Positions 1-6,213 of a stretch of 13,580 nt of DNA are shown in pieces. Within the stretch, counting starts at the first letter, position 1, and every line of letters begins with the position of its first letter. Source of the stretch: an uncultured Lachnospiraceae bacterium (lineage in GTDB: Bacteria; Bacillota; Clostridia; Lachnospirales; Lachnospiraceae). The stretch is from contig CADBOW010000121.1 of NCBI GenBank assembly GCA_902796375.1, positions 1 through 13,580 of the forward strand, read 5' to 3'. Below the pieces are notes generated by a model. That model was not told the DNA's origin. It did no database searches and saw only the letters and a program-made list of their open reading frames with translations. A program made the translations under genes and the position numbers.

Positions 1-900
1 AAGACCAAGACCTGCAGGAACGCTGATGGTTACGAAGAAGGACATGATCGGCATGATCATCATAAACTTCTTCATGGACTTCATCTGCTGATCCTGCTGC
101 GGATCACCTGTAGACTGTGTAGGAGCAACCTTCATGGAAAGGAACTGGAACAGGAATGCCGATATAGGGATGATCAGCGCCCATGTCCAGGCCCAGCCCG
201 GTGCATCTGACAGATTGATTCCCAGAATGAAATCATTGGATGCTACAATATCACTTTTGTTTGCTGCAATCGAGGATACAACATCCGGGCTTTTTGAGAA
301 TACACCTGACAGCTTATCCAGCGTCTCTCCGCCGCATTTTGCAAGAACATCGATAACTGAATTGGAAGTTAACTGGTCAGGAACGGTTACTCTCGTGATC
401 CCGTTGTTTGTTACAAAATCAGCAAGTGTCTGGCGTGCGCCGTCCACCTTCATGATCGCAGCTGCAATCGGTTCATACAGAGCCTTGATCTTATCAACGT
501 AAGCAGGAATATTCTGGATTACATTGTAAAGAGAAAGGAAGATGGGAAGCTGGATCAATGCGGTAAGACAACCTGCACTGGTCTTGATCCCGTACTTTTT
601 CTGTAATGCTCTGGTTTCACTCGATTTTGCAAGAAGAGATGCATTATCCTTCTTCCCTTTGTACTTCTTGTTGATCTTTGCAAATTCAGGTCTCAGATAG
701 GCCTGGACCTTGGAAGACCTGGTGGTACGAATGGATAAAGGAAACATAAGCAGACGGATAATGATCGTAAATACAATAATACTCAGAGCAATGGAAACGA
801 CTCCCATATTGCTGAATAAATTGTAAATGCCGTTCATAACCCATCCAAGCAGCTTAGAAAGATTTCCTAATAAAAAACCGCTTGCTTGTGTTAAATACAT
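1..900 (-). CDS. yidC: YidC/Oxa1 membrane protein insertase (C-terminus outside window)
   Basis: YidC inserts and folds proteins in the cytoplasmic membrane, alone or with SecYEG. The 300 codons read from 900 down to the window edge without a stop; the C-terminus lies beyond base 1. Visible parts are a first core membrane segment at about residues 33-54 containing Arg49 (the conserved positive residue of the hydrophilic groove in Gram-positive YidC), a charged cytoplasmic helical hairpin at about 58-105, a second membrane segment at about 111-130 with LIQLPIFLSLYNV, an outer loop of about 100 residues, and a third hydrophobic segment beginning near AWTWALIIPISAFLF. There is no lipoprotein lipobox as in Bacillus SpoIIIJ. 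The ATG at 898-900 has AAGGAG a few bases upstream and starts 12 bases after yidD ends. It is the last visible gene of the rpmH-rnpA-yidD-yidC operon. The long outer loop is, from memory, usual for Lachnospiraceae. Confidence 0.95.
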   Translation of the reverse strand, partial: MYLTQASGFLLGNLSKLLGWVMNGIYNLFSNMGVVSIALSIIVFTIIIRLLMFPLSIRTTRSSKVQAYLRPEFAKINKKYKGKKDNASLLAKSSETRALQKKYGIKTSAGCLTALIQLPIFLSLYNVIQNIPAYVDKIKALYEPIAAAIMKVDGARQTLADFVTNNGITRVTVPDQLTSNSVIDVLAKCGGETLDKLSGVFSKSPDVVSSIAANKSDIVASNDFILGINLSDAPGWAWTWALIIPISAFLFQFLSMKVAPTQSTGDPQQDQQMKSMKKFMMIMPIMSFFVTISVPAGLGL

Positions 901-912
901 TTTTTTCTCCTT

Positions 913-1125
913 TTAAGGAACCGGATCATACCCACCTTTACCGAAGGGGTTGCAACGAAGGATCCTCCAGACAGTCAGTCCGGTGGCCTTGAAAAAACCA
1001 TACTTCTCATATGCCTGAAGCGCATACTCCGAGCAGGTGGGATAGAATATACAGGTTCCGTGCCCCTTCATTTGGGACAGATACTTTCTGTAAAATTTGA
1101 TCAGACGAATAATGATCTTCTTCAT
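913..1125 (-). CDS. yidD: YidD membrane protein insertion efficiency factor
   Basis: This is a small (70 residues) membrane-associated protein that helps YidC-dependent insertion; its exact biochemical role is not settled. The family signatures are clear: a basic amphipathic N-terminus (KKIIIRLIKFYRKYL), the central FYPTCSEYA motif with Cys25 and Cys31 nearby, and the C-terminal RCNPFGKGGYDPVP. Length is normal for the family (about 70-85). The ATG lies 9 bases after rnpA, and its likely Shine-Dalgarno (GAGGG) overlaps the rnpA stop codon, which suggests translational coupling to rnpA. It ends 12 bases before yidC. Identification is from conserved motifs plus the invariant gene order. Confidence 0.96.
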   Translation of the reverse strand: MKKIIIRLIKFYRKYLSQMKGHGTCIFYPTCSEYALQAYEKYGFFKATGLTVWRILRCNPFGKGGYDPVP

Positions 1126-1134
1126 ATAATACCC

Positions 1135-1497
1135 TCAGTCAGGGATTTCCTTCTGGGAGACTGTTTTACAGATATGATGTCTTCTGCATAGATACAGAAA
1201 CGACTTCTCCACATCCCAATAGGATTTCCCCTTCACGGAACTACGGGCAACGACTACGATATCGATGCCCTCCTTCAGTTCATCCTTATGCAATCGATAG
1301 CTTTCTCTGATCAAACGGGTGATTCTGTGTCTTACGACACTGTTTCCAACCTTTTTACTTACAGAGATCCCAATTCTACTGTATGCAGTCAGGTTGTCGG
1401 CTACATACATCACTAAATACTGATCGGCAAACGATTTTCTGTGGTTATACACCCTGCCGTAATCTCTGTAGTTTTTTAGTGAAATAATGTTCTTCAC
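1135..1497 (-). CDS. rnpA: Ribonuclease P protein component
   Basis: This is the protein subunit of RNase P, which binds the catalytic RNA and pre-tRNA leaders so that tRNA 5' ends are trimmed. The product has 120 residues, normal for the family. The conserved core KKVGNSVVRHRITRLIRESYR is at about residues 48-68; the usual RNR signature reads R56-H57-R58 here. The start is GTG (minus strand, 1495-1497), chosen because GGAGG lies four bases upstream and no ATG gives a better fit. It begins 10 bases after rpmH ends and is almost certainly transcribed with it from the promoter at 1705-1733. The C-terminal tail after about residue 105 is not conserved in the family as I know it. Confidence 0.95.
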   Translation of the reverse strand: MKNIISLKNYRDYGRVYNHRKSFADQYLVMYVADNLTAYSRIGISVSKKVGNSVVRHRITRLIRESYRLHKDELKEGIDIVVVARSSVKGKSYWDVEKSFLYLCRRHHICKTVSQKEIPD

Positions 1498-1507
1498 TAT
1501 TCCTCCA

Positions 1508-1642
1508 TTAAGCAGAAAGGGTCTTTCTACCTTTTGCTCTTCTTGCTGCTAAGACCTTGCGTCCGTTCGATGTACTCATTCTCTTGCGGAAACCGTGAAC
1601 TTTTGCTCTGGATCTCTTCTTCGGCTGAAATGTCATTTTCAT
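1508..1642 (-). CDS. rpmH: 50S ribosomal protein L34
   Basis: L34 is a small basic protein of the large ribosomal subunit. The 44-residue product starts MKMTFQPKKRSRAKVHGFR and continues with RMSTSNGRKVLAARRAKGRK, the invariant L34 pattern. The first ATG (1640-1642) is chosen over the second, two codons later, because AAAGGAG at 1652-1658 is 9 bases from the first and 15 from the second, and because related L34 proteins start MKMT or MKRT. It is the first gene of the leftward operon and the closest leftward gene to the origin. It has its own strong promoter and a palindromic leader (separate entries). Too short for many automatic gene finders. Confidence 0.97.
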   Translation of the reverse strand: MKMTFQPKKRSRAKVHGFRKRMSTSNGRKVLAARRAKGRKTLSA

Positions 1643-1675
1643 GGCTGATATCTCCTTTCCTGATATTTTCTCTTT

Positions 1676-1692
1676 CCCTCATCTGATGAGGG
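1676..1692 (-). repeat. 17-base palindrome in the rpmH leader
   Basis: The sequence CCCTCATC-T-GATGAGGG is a perfect 8-base inverted repeat around a single central base. It starts about 6 bases after the predicted rpmH transcription start, so in RNA it would form a hairpin with a three-base loop at the 5' end of the operon mRNA, ahead of the Shine-Dalgarno. It could stabilise the message, or as DNA it could be an operator. There is no T-run after it, so it is not a terminator. Function is inference. Confidence 0.6.
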
Positions 1693-1704
1693 AAAACCTA
1701 CAAT

Positions 1705-1733
1705 ATTCTATTAAAAACCATAGCAAAAGTCAA
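1705..1733 (-). promoter_or_regulatory. Sigma-A type promoter of the rpmH operon
   Basis: Read on the minus strand: -35 TTGACT (1728-1733), 17-base spacer, -10 TAGAAT (1705-1710). Both boxes match the consensus at 5 of 6 positions with ideal spacing. The predicted start of transcription is near 1698, giving a leader of about 55 bases before rpmH. No comparable promoter is seen between rpmH and yidC. Confidence 0.85.
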
Positions 1734-1756
1734 GTAAAACCTGGATTTTTCCGGCT

Positions 1757-1934
1757 TTATCCCCTGTTTGACATTCTGTACAAATTGTTTTGTGCATATT
1801 TACAAGGGTTTACGTAATTATCCACACTTTGTTATTAGTTTGTTGATAACTTACTTATTATCTGTTGATACACATTTTATTACTGAGAAAAATGACACAT
1901 TTATTTGCCTTATTCCGCCTTCCAATTATCGACA
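1757..1934. other. oriC upstream part: DnaA-box cluster
   Basis: This AT-rich non-coding stretch lies between divergently oriented rpmH and dnaA. A perfect DnaA box TTATCCACA is at 1818-1826 (plus). One-mismatch boxes are TTATCAACA at 1841-1849 (minus) and TTATCGACA at 1926-1934 (plus). Two-mismatch candidates are 1757-1765 (plus), 1791-1799 (minus) and 1863-1871 (minus). The two minus boxes at 1841 and 1863 are 22 bases apart, about two helical turns. Such a cluster next to dnaA is the usual clostridial/bacillar origin position. Together with the element at 3651-3709 this resembles the bipartite origin of Bacillus subtilis. I see no gene in 1643-2067. Confidence 0.85.
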
Positions 1935-1944
1935 GTATAAAAAA

Positions 1945-1977
1945 CCCATTTTACATAACTTTCGTGGCTGAAATGGG
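1945..1977. repeat. Inverted repeat upstream of the dnaA promoter
   Basis: CCCATTT at 1945-1951 is repeated inverted as AAATGGG at 1971-1977, separated by 19 bases, ending 9 bases before the dnaA -35 box. It could be a regulator half-site pair, since the half-site centres lie 26 bases apart, or chance. No known operator is recognised. Confidence 0.35.
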
Positions 1978-1986
1978 CAGAATGCC

Positions 1987-2015
1987 TTGTGATTTACCGC
2001 ATTTTGTAGTATAGT
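1987..2015 (+). promoter_or_regulatory. Probable dnaA promoter
   Basis: -35 TTGTGA (1987-1992, 4 of 6), 17-base spacer, -10 TATAGT (2010-2015, 5 of 6). The predicted start is near 2022, giving a leader of about 45 bases. The DnaA box at 1926-1934 lies about 50 bases upstream of the -35 box, so DnaA autoregulation is possible but not shown. Confidence 0.6.
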
Positions 2016-2050
2016 ATTACTGTATGTTTTTATGCGTTTTTGGCAGAAGG

Positions 2051-2071
2051 ATGGTTAATTTACGGACATGA
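2051..2071 (+). other. Six-codon mini-ORF overlapping the dnaA start
   Basis: ATG at 2051 begins a six-codon frame (MVNLRT) whose TGA at 2069-2071 overlaps the dnaA ATG at 2068-2070 in an ATGA junction. AGAAGG directly abuts the mini-ORF ATG, which is too close for good initiation, and sits about 17 bases from the dnaA ATG, which is too far. Either the dnaA site is simply weak or the mini-ORF couples translation. I consider it a possible leader peptide at low confidence. Confidence 0.2.
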
Positions 2072-3471
2072 AGGAACAGATTATTGAAAAATGGGATAAT
2101 ATCCTGCATCTTCTGGAAACTCAGTATGATGTTTCCAGAATTATCATTGACACCTGGATCAGATCTTTGGAAATCTATGAAGTAAAAGATAATGTGGTTT
2201 ATTTTTATGTAGATGAAAAAAGAGGATCTCATGGTGTAGAATATCTCCATAAGAAGGGCTATGACAGCTTCCTTCTTTCTTCAATCCGAGAGATCTTAAA
2301 TGATTCCAATATCGAAATCGTGATAGATGAAAAATCTTCCTATATAAATAGGAAGATATCCGACAGCAATCCGTCAGAGCAGAAGGATGAACTTCCTTAT
2401 AACTCTGCTTATTATGATGCGATCAAGAAGGGAAATCTGAACCATAAATATACATTTGAGAATTTTATCGTAGGTGACGGAAACAAGCATGCTTTTGCCA
2501 CCTGTGTTGCAGTAGCGGATGAACCCAGTCAGGACAATTTCAATCCTCTGTTTCTTTACGGAGGCTCCGGACTCGGAAAGACACATCTGATCCAGTCCAT
2601 AGCGCATTATATTCTGCAGCACAATCCGGGAACCAGCGTCCTCTATGTTACATCCGAAGTATTTACCAATGACATTATTTCATCCATCCAGAACAATAAG
2701 ATGGATGAATTCCGTGAGAAATATCGTCAGGTAGACGTTCTTATCATTGATGATATCCAGGAGATCATCGGACGTGAGAGAACCCAGCAGGAATTCTTCA
2801 ATACCTTTAATTTCCTGTATGAGGCCGGGAAGCAGATCATCATTTCATCTGACCGTCCTCCGAGAGAAATCAAATCCCTGGATGAAAGACTTCGTTCCAG
2901 ATTTGAATGGGGCGTTCCCATTGATATTCATGCTCCTGATTATGAAACCCGTATGGCCATTCTTAAGAACAAGGCCGAGCTGGCCGGTATGTCGAATATT
3001 CCGGAAGAGGTATTCAAATACATAGCCGAGAATATCGTATCCAATGTGCGCGAGCTGGAGGGAGCTCTGAATAAGATCAGCGTATATTCCAAGCTCTCCC
3101 ATGATACCGTCGATGTGGAGATGGCAAAGGATATGCTGAAGGATCTGATCTCCAAGGATACCAACATCGCCATCACTCCGGAAAACATACTGAATATCGT
3201 AGCCGAGCATATGAACATTTCCGTTGATGATATCAAATCCAGGAAGCGGAGTGCGGATATCGCCATCGCAAGGCAGCTTGTAATGTATCTTTCCAGAGAG
3301 CTTACGGATAAAAGTCTTCAGGCAATCGGTGATACCGTAGGCGGTAAGGATCATTCCACCGTTTACAGCGGGATCATGAGGATCACCGAAAAGCTGAATG
3401 AGGATCCTCAGTTTGCCGGTACGGTTTCCGTGATCCGGAAGAAGATCAATCCACATGACAGCCTGAGCTGA
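2068..3471 (+). CDS. dnaA: Chromosomal replication initiator protein DnaA
   Basis: DnaA binds DnaA boxes, oligomerises with ATP and melts the origin, then helps load the helicase. The product has 467 residues, within the family range. Domain I (about 1-85) carries the KWDNILHLLE/TWIRSLEIYEV pattern. Domain II (about 90-125) is short. The AAA+ domain has Walker A GGSGLGKTH at 165-173, Walker B VLIIDDIQ at 224-231, the arginine-finger segment RLRSRFEWG at about 275-282, and the sensor-2 helix NVRELEGALNKI at about 326-337. Domain IV ends with the DNA-binding signature GGKDHSTVYSGI at about 425-436. The next in-frame codon upstream that matters is a stop at 2056-2058, so ATG 2068 is the only start, despite no well-spaced Shine-Dalgarno. 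It is the first gene rightward of the origin, under the promoter at 1987-2015. Confidence 0.99.
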   Translation: MKEQIIEKWDNILHLLETQYDVSRIIIDTWIRSLEIYEVKDNVVYFYVDEKRGSHGVEYLHKKGYDSFLLSSIREILNDSNIEIVIDEKSSYINRKISDSNPSEQKDELPYNSAYYDAIKKGNLNHKYTFENFIVGDGNKHAFATCVAVADEPSQDNFNPLFLYGGSGLGKTHLIQSIAHYILQHNPGTSVLYVTSEVFTNDIISSIQNNKMDEFREKYRQVDVLIIDDIQEIIGRERTQQEFFNTFNFLYEAGKQIIISSDRPPREIKSLDERLRSRFEWGVPIDIHAPDYETRMAILKNKAELAGMSNIPEEVFKYIAENIVSNVRELEGALNKISVYSKLSHDTVDVEMAKDMLKDLISKDTNIAITPENILNIVAEHMNISVDDIKSRKRSADIAIARQLVMYLSRELTDKSLQAIGDTVGGKDHSTVYSGIMRITEKLNEDPQFAGTVSVIRKKINPHDSLS

Positions 3472-3478
3472 TCCATAC

Positions 3479-3499
3479 TTATAAACAAATTGTTTGTAA
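3479..3499. repeat. Near-palindrome just after dnaA
   Basis: Two 10-base arms around A3489 pair at 9 of 10 positions (left arm TTATAAACAA, right arm TTGTTTGTAA). It begins 8 bases after the dnaA stop. AT-rich and without a following T-run, so a poor intrinsic terminator. Its 11-base core ACAAATTGTTT (3485-3495) also occurs at 1780-1790 on the other side of dnaA, so a protein-binding role at the origin is possible. Confidence 0.4.
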
Positions 3500-3526
3500 A
3501 TTGGTGTTTATAATATTTTGTTTTGA

Positions 3527-3571
3527 TTTGATAAGCGGAAATCCACTCCATCATTTCCGTATCTTATCAAA
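3527..3571. repeat. Long imperfect inverted repeat between dnaA and dnaN
   Basis: The left arm TTTGATAAG-CGGAAAT (3527-3542) is matched by ATTTCCG (3553-3559) and CTTATCAAA (3563-3571) with only a three-base bulge (3560-3562). That gives 16 base pairs around a 10-base loop. It could be a dnaA mRNA 3' hairpin or an extruded/bound DNA structure in the origin. No T-tract follows, so it is not a classical terminator. Confidence 0.6.
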
Positions 3572-3650
3572 ACACATCCAAAGAGAATCCAAGCTTCCGT
3601 GGGAAGGATAATAACATGGATTTTCCTTGAAATATAAGGGATAAACACAC

Positions 3651-3709
3651 TTTTCAACATATCAACAACACTTATTATTATTACTACTGTATTCAATATA
3701 TATTATATT
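3651..3709 (+). other. Candidate origin unwinding element: DnaA boxes, DnaA-trios, AT-rich DUE
   Basis: Two DnaA-box-like sites (7 of 9 each) lie in tandem at 3651-3659 (TTTTCAACA) and 3659-3667 (ATATCAACA). Four bases later a triplet run begins: TTA at 3672, 3675, 3678 and 3681, CTA at 3684, then CTG at 3687. On the opposite strand five of these fit the DnaA-trio consensus 3'-[G/A]A[T/A]-5'. The following 3690-3709 is almost pure A/T. The order box, trio, AT-rich DNA and its place between dnaA and dnaN match the unwinding side of the Bacillus subtilis origin. The boxes are weak and there is no GC cluster between box and trios, so this remains a prediction. No convincing dnaN promoter was found; the only -10-like sequences sit in this AT-rich DNA. 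Confidence 0.55.
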
Positions 3710-3743
3710 TAGCGCCGGAAGGGCAGGGAGGAACCAGAAGTAA

Positions 3744-4862
3744 ATGAGAATCAAATGTAATAAGAATCTTTTGACAACCGGTATCAATATTGTTTCGAAA
3801 GCAGTTTCTACCAAAACGACCATGCCGATTCTTGAATGCATTCTTCTTGTAGCAGAAGGGGGAAGGTTGAAACTGGTTGCCAATAACCTTGAGCTTGGAA
3901 TAGAGACCATGGTGGATGCCACGATTTTGGAGGAAGGTCAGGTGGCTTTGGAGGCAAAGCTGTTCTCTGATATTATCCGTAAGCTGCCGGACAGCGAGAT
4001 CGATCTGGAGACCAGCTCCGATATCAGAGTGGAAATCCGCTGCGAGAAGTCCAAATTTACCATTCCCTGCAGAAACGGAGATGAATTCTCACTTCTTCCT
4101 GAGATTGAGAAGGAGAAGAGCATATCCATATCACAGTTTGCACTGCGTGATATCATTCGTCAGACCATTTTCTCCATCTCTGACAATGAGAATACGAAAA
4201 TGATGACAGGTGAATCCTTTGAGGTGATCAATAATCAGCTGATCGTCATTTCACTGGACGGACACCGCATTTCCAGAAGAAAGATTGATCTGGCAGGGGA
4301 TAATCCAGAGGTTCATGTGGTGGTTCCGGGCAAGACGCTGCAGGAGCTCAGCAAGATCATAGGCGGAGATACAGAGGATATGGTTGATATTTTCTTCTCC
4401 GACAGTCATATGCTTTTCGAATTTGACGGAACCAGAGTGGTTACCCGTCTGATCGACGGAGAGTATTTCAAAATAGCAAATATGATGTCCATGGGTCACA
4501 GTGTTTCCGTAAAGGCAAACAAGAAGGATCTTATGGGTATCATAGACCGTGCCACCCTTCTGATCCAGGAGACGGATAAGAAGCCTATCATCGTAAGTGT
4601 GAAGAATGATAACAATCTGTATGTCCGCCTGGATACAAATCTTGGTTCCATGAAGGAAGAGATGGAGGTCAGCAAGGAAGGGGAAGAGATCATTATCGGA
4701 TTCAATCCGAAATTCCTTATGGATGCGCTTCGTGTGATCGACGATGAGGAAGTAAGCATCTATATGACGGATTCCAAGAATCCCTGCATGATCAAGGATG
4801 CGGAGGAGAGCTATATCTACATCATCCTTCCGATCAGTATCAATACAAGCGTTTATGCTTAG
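3744..4862 (+). CDS. dnaN: DNA polymerase III subunit beta (sliding clamp)
   Basis: The beta clamp is a ring-shaped dimer that tethers the replicative polymerase and recruits other DNA-processing enzymes. The product has 372 residues, the normal size for three repeated clamp domains of about 120 residues. The N-terminus MRIKCNKNLLTTGINIVSKAVSTK and the TTMPILECILL segment are typical of clostridial DnaN. Mid-protein GDTEDMVDIFFSDSHMLFEF and C-terminal EEVSIYMTDSKNPCMIKD follow the expected clamp pattern, and the end YIYIILPISI stands where MPxR-like endings occur. The ATG is preceded by GGGAGG at 3726-3731, 12 bases away, slightly long. It lies in the usual dnaA-dnaN-yaaA-recF order, 24 bases before yaaA. 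Confidence 0.98.
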   Translation: MRIKCNKNLLTTGINIVSKAVSTKTTMPILECILLVAEGGRLKLVANNLELGIETMVDATILEEGQVALEAKLFSDIIRKLPDSEIDLETSSDIRVEIRCEKSKFTIPCRNGDEFSLLPEIEKEKSISISQFALRDIIRQTIFSISDNENTKMMTGESFEVINNQLIVISLDGHRISRRKIDLAGDNPEVHVVVPGKTLQELSKIIGGDTEDMVDIFFSDSHMLFEFDGTRVVTRLIDGEYFKIANMMSMGHSVSVKANKKDLMGIIDRATLLIQETDKKPIIVSVKNDNNLYVRLDTNLGSMKEEMEVSKEGEEIIIGFNPKFLMDALRVIDDEEVSIYMTDSKNPCMIKDAEESYIYIILPISINTSVYA

Positions 4863-4886
4863 GTAATATAAAGGAATGGGAAATCT

Positions 4887-5093
4887 ATGCTGCAGATTCA
4901 GATCAAAGATGAATATATCAAGCTGGGACAGGCGCTGAAGCTGGCGGGTTTGGTGGATTCCGGACTGACGGCGAAGGAGATGATCCAGGACGGTCAGGTT
5001 CTTGTTAACGGAGAAGTGGATACAAGAAGAGGAAGAAAATTATATCCCGGAGACACATTTTCCTTTAACGGAAATGAAGTTCAGGTTGGTTGA
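4887..5093 (+). CDS. yaaA: S4-domain RNA-binding protein YaaA (RlbA)
   Basis: This is a 68-residue protein made almost entirely of an S4 RNA-binding fold. The signature is YIKLGQALKLAGLVDSGLTAKEMIQDGQ followed by VLVNGEVDTRRGRKLYPGD. Homologues between dnaN and recF in Bacillota are called YaaA or RlbA and are linked to ribosome maturation; the exact role is not established from this sequence. AAGGAA at 4871-4876 is 10 bases before the ATG. It ends 7 bases before recF, so the two are likely translated from one mRNA and coupled. Confidence 0.95.
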   Translation: MLQIQIKDEYIKLGQALKLAGLVDSGLTAKEMIQDGQVLVNGEVDTRRGRKLYPGDTFSFNGNEVQVG

Positions 5094-5100
5094 GGCATAA

Positions 5101-6186
5101 ATGTATATCGAATCCATTTCCTTGAACAATTTCAGAAATTATGAAACACTGGACATCGATTTCAGTGAAAATACAAATATCCTGTATGGCGACAATGCAC
5201 AGGGAAAGACAAATGTTCTGGAGGCCGCATATGTAGGTGCCACCACACGTTCCCATCGCATGGCCCGGGATAAGGACATGATCCGGTTCGGAGAGGAAGA
5301 GGCACACATCCGTCTGAATGTGAAGAAGAGGGACGTGGGTCATAAGATCGATATGCATCTTCGGAAGAATAAGGGAAAAACAGTGACGATCGACGGGATA
5401 TCCATACGTCGGAGCTCGGAACTCTTCGGCCTGATCAATATCATTTTCTTCTCACCGGAGGATCTGTCCATCATCAAGGACGGACCGGGAGAGAGACGCC
5501 GTTTCATGGATATGGAGCTGTGTCAGCTGAGCAGGATTTATTACAGCAATCTGGCCGGATACAATAAGGTTCTGAACCAGAGGAACAATCTCCTGAAGAA
5601 TATCGCCTTTCGTAAGGATATGGATACCATGCTGGAGGTCTGGGATGAACAGCTGGTTCAGTATGGAAAACGTATCATCAGCGAACGTCAGAATTTTATC
5701 GATATGCTGCGAGAGGTGATCCTGCGGGTGCACGGGAAGATCACAGGTGGAAGTGAATCCATCGAGATCCGTTATGAGCCGAATGTTACGGCAGAGGATT
5801 TTGCAGATACACTCCGGAGGAAGAGGGAGATCGACTTAAGGAATACCTCGACCATGACAGGGCCCCAGAGAGATGATATCGGTATCTATATCGGCGGAAA
5901 TGATATCCGCAGCTTCGGTTCCCAGGGACAGCAGCGGACTGCTGCACTGACCCTGAAGCTGGCGGAGATCGATCTGGTACGGAGTATGATCAGTGATCAG
6001 CCCATCCTTCTTCTGGATGATGTCATGTCCGAGCTGGATGGAAAGCGCAGAAATGCGCTGCTGGAGGGAATCCGGGATATACAGACGATCATCACCTGTA
6101 CCGGATATGATGATTTTATCAGGGAAAGAATAACCATGGACCGGATCTACCAGGTAGATCACGGAAAAATGAAGATGGAAGCATAG
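5101..6186 (+). CDS. recF: DNA replication and repair protein RecF
   Basis: RecF is an SMC-like ATPase that with RecO and RecR loads RecA onto gapped DNA at stalled forks. The product has 361 residues, normal length. Walker A GDNAQGKT is at 30-37 with the conserved NFRNY segment just before it, the ABC-type signature SQGQQRT is at 274-280, and Walker B ILLLDDVMSELD is at 302-313. The conserved ERRRFMDMELCQLS stretch is at 131-144. The ATG is 7 bases after the yaaA stop, and TTGAGG overlapping that stop can serve as Shine-Dalgarno. gyrB begins 27 bases downstream with no promoter between, so yaaA-recF-gyrB are probably one transcript. Confidence 0.98.
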   Translation: MYIESISLNNFRNYETLDIDFSENTNILYGDNAQGKTNVLEAAYVGATTRSHRMARDKDMIRFGEEEAHIRLNVKKRDVGHKIDMHLRKNKGKTVTIDGISIRRSSELFGLINIIFFSPEDLSIIKDGPGERRRFMDMELCQLSRIYYSNLAGYNKVLNQRNNLLKNIAFRKDMDTMLEVWDEQLVQYGKRIISERQNFIDMLREVILRVHGKITGGSESIEIRYEPNVTAEDFADTLRRKREIDLRNTSTMTGPQRDDIGIYIGGNDIRSFGSQGQQRTAALTLKLAEIDLVRSMISDQPILLLDDVMSELDGKRRNALLEGIRDIQTIITCTGYDDFIRERITMDRIYQVDHGKMKMEA

Positions 6187-6213
6187 TGGCGGAAGACAGA
6201 AAAGGAGTGGAAA

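Noticed and set aside
134..502. 122-codon plus-strand frame opposite yidC
   Set aside because: The minus strand encodes an unmistakable YidC across the same bases.
1768..1800. TTGACA at 1768-1773 as a rightward promoter
   Set aside because: No acceptable -10 at normal spacing; the nearest candidate is about 21 bases away.
1928..1934. Spo0A-box-like ATCGACA within a DnaA box
   Set aside because: Only 6 of 7 to TTCGACA and fully explained by the overlapping DnaA box.
1768..1971. 67-codon open frame across the upstream origin
   Set aside because: Lies over DnaA boxes, has no Shine-Dalgarno and no recognisable protein features.
3509..3514. Perfect TATAAT as a dnaN promoter -10
   Set aside because: No -35-like sequence at 15-18 bases upstream, and it lies inside the inverted-repeat region 230 bases from dnaN.
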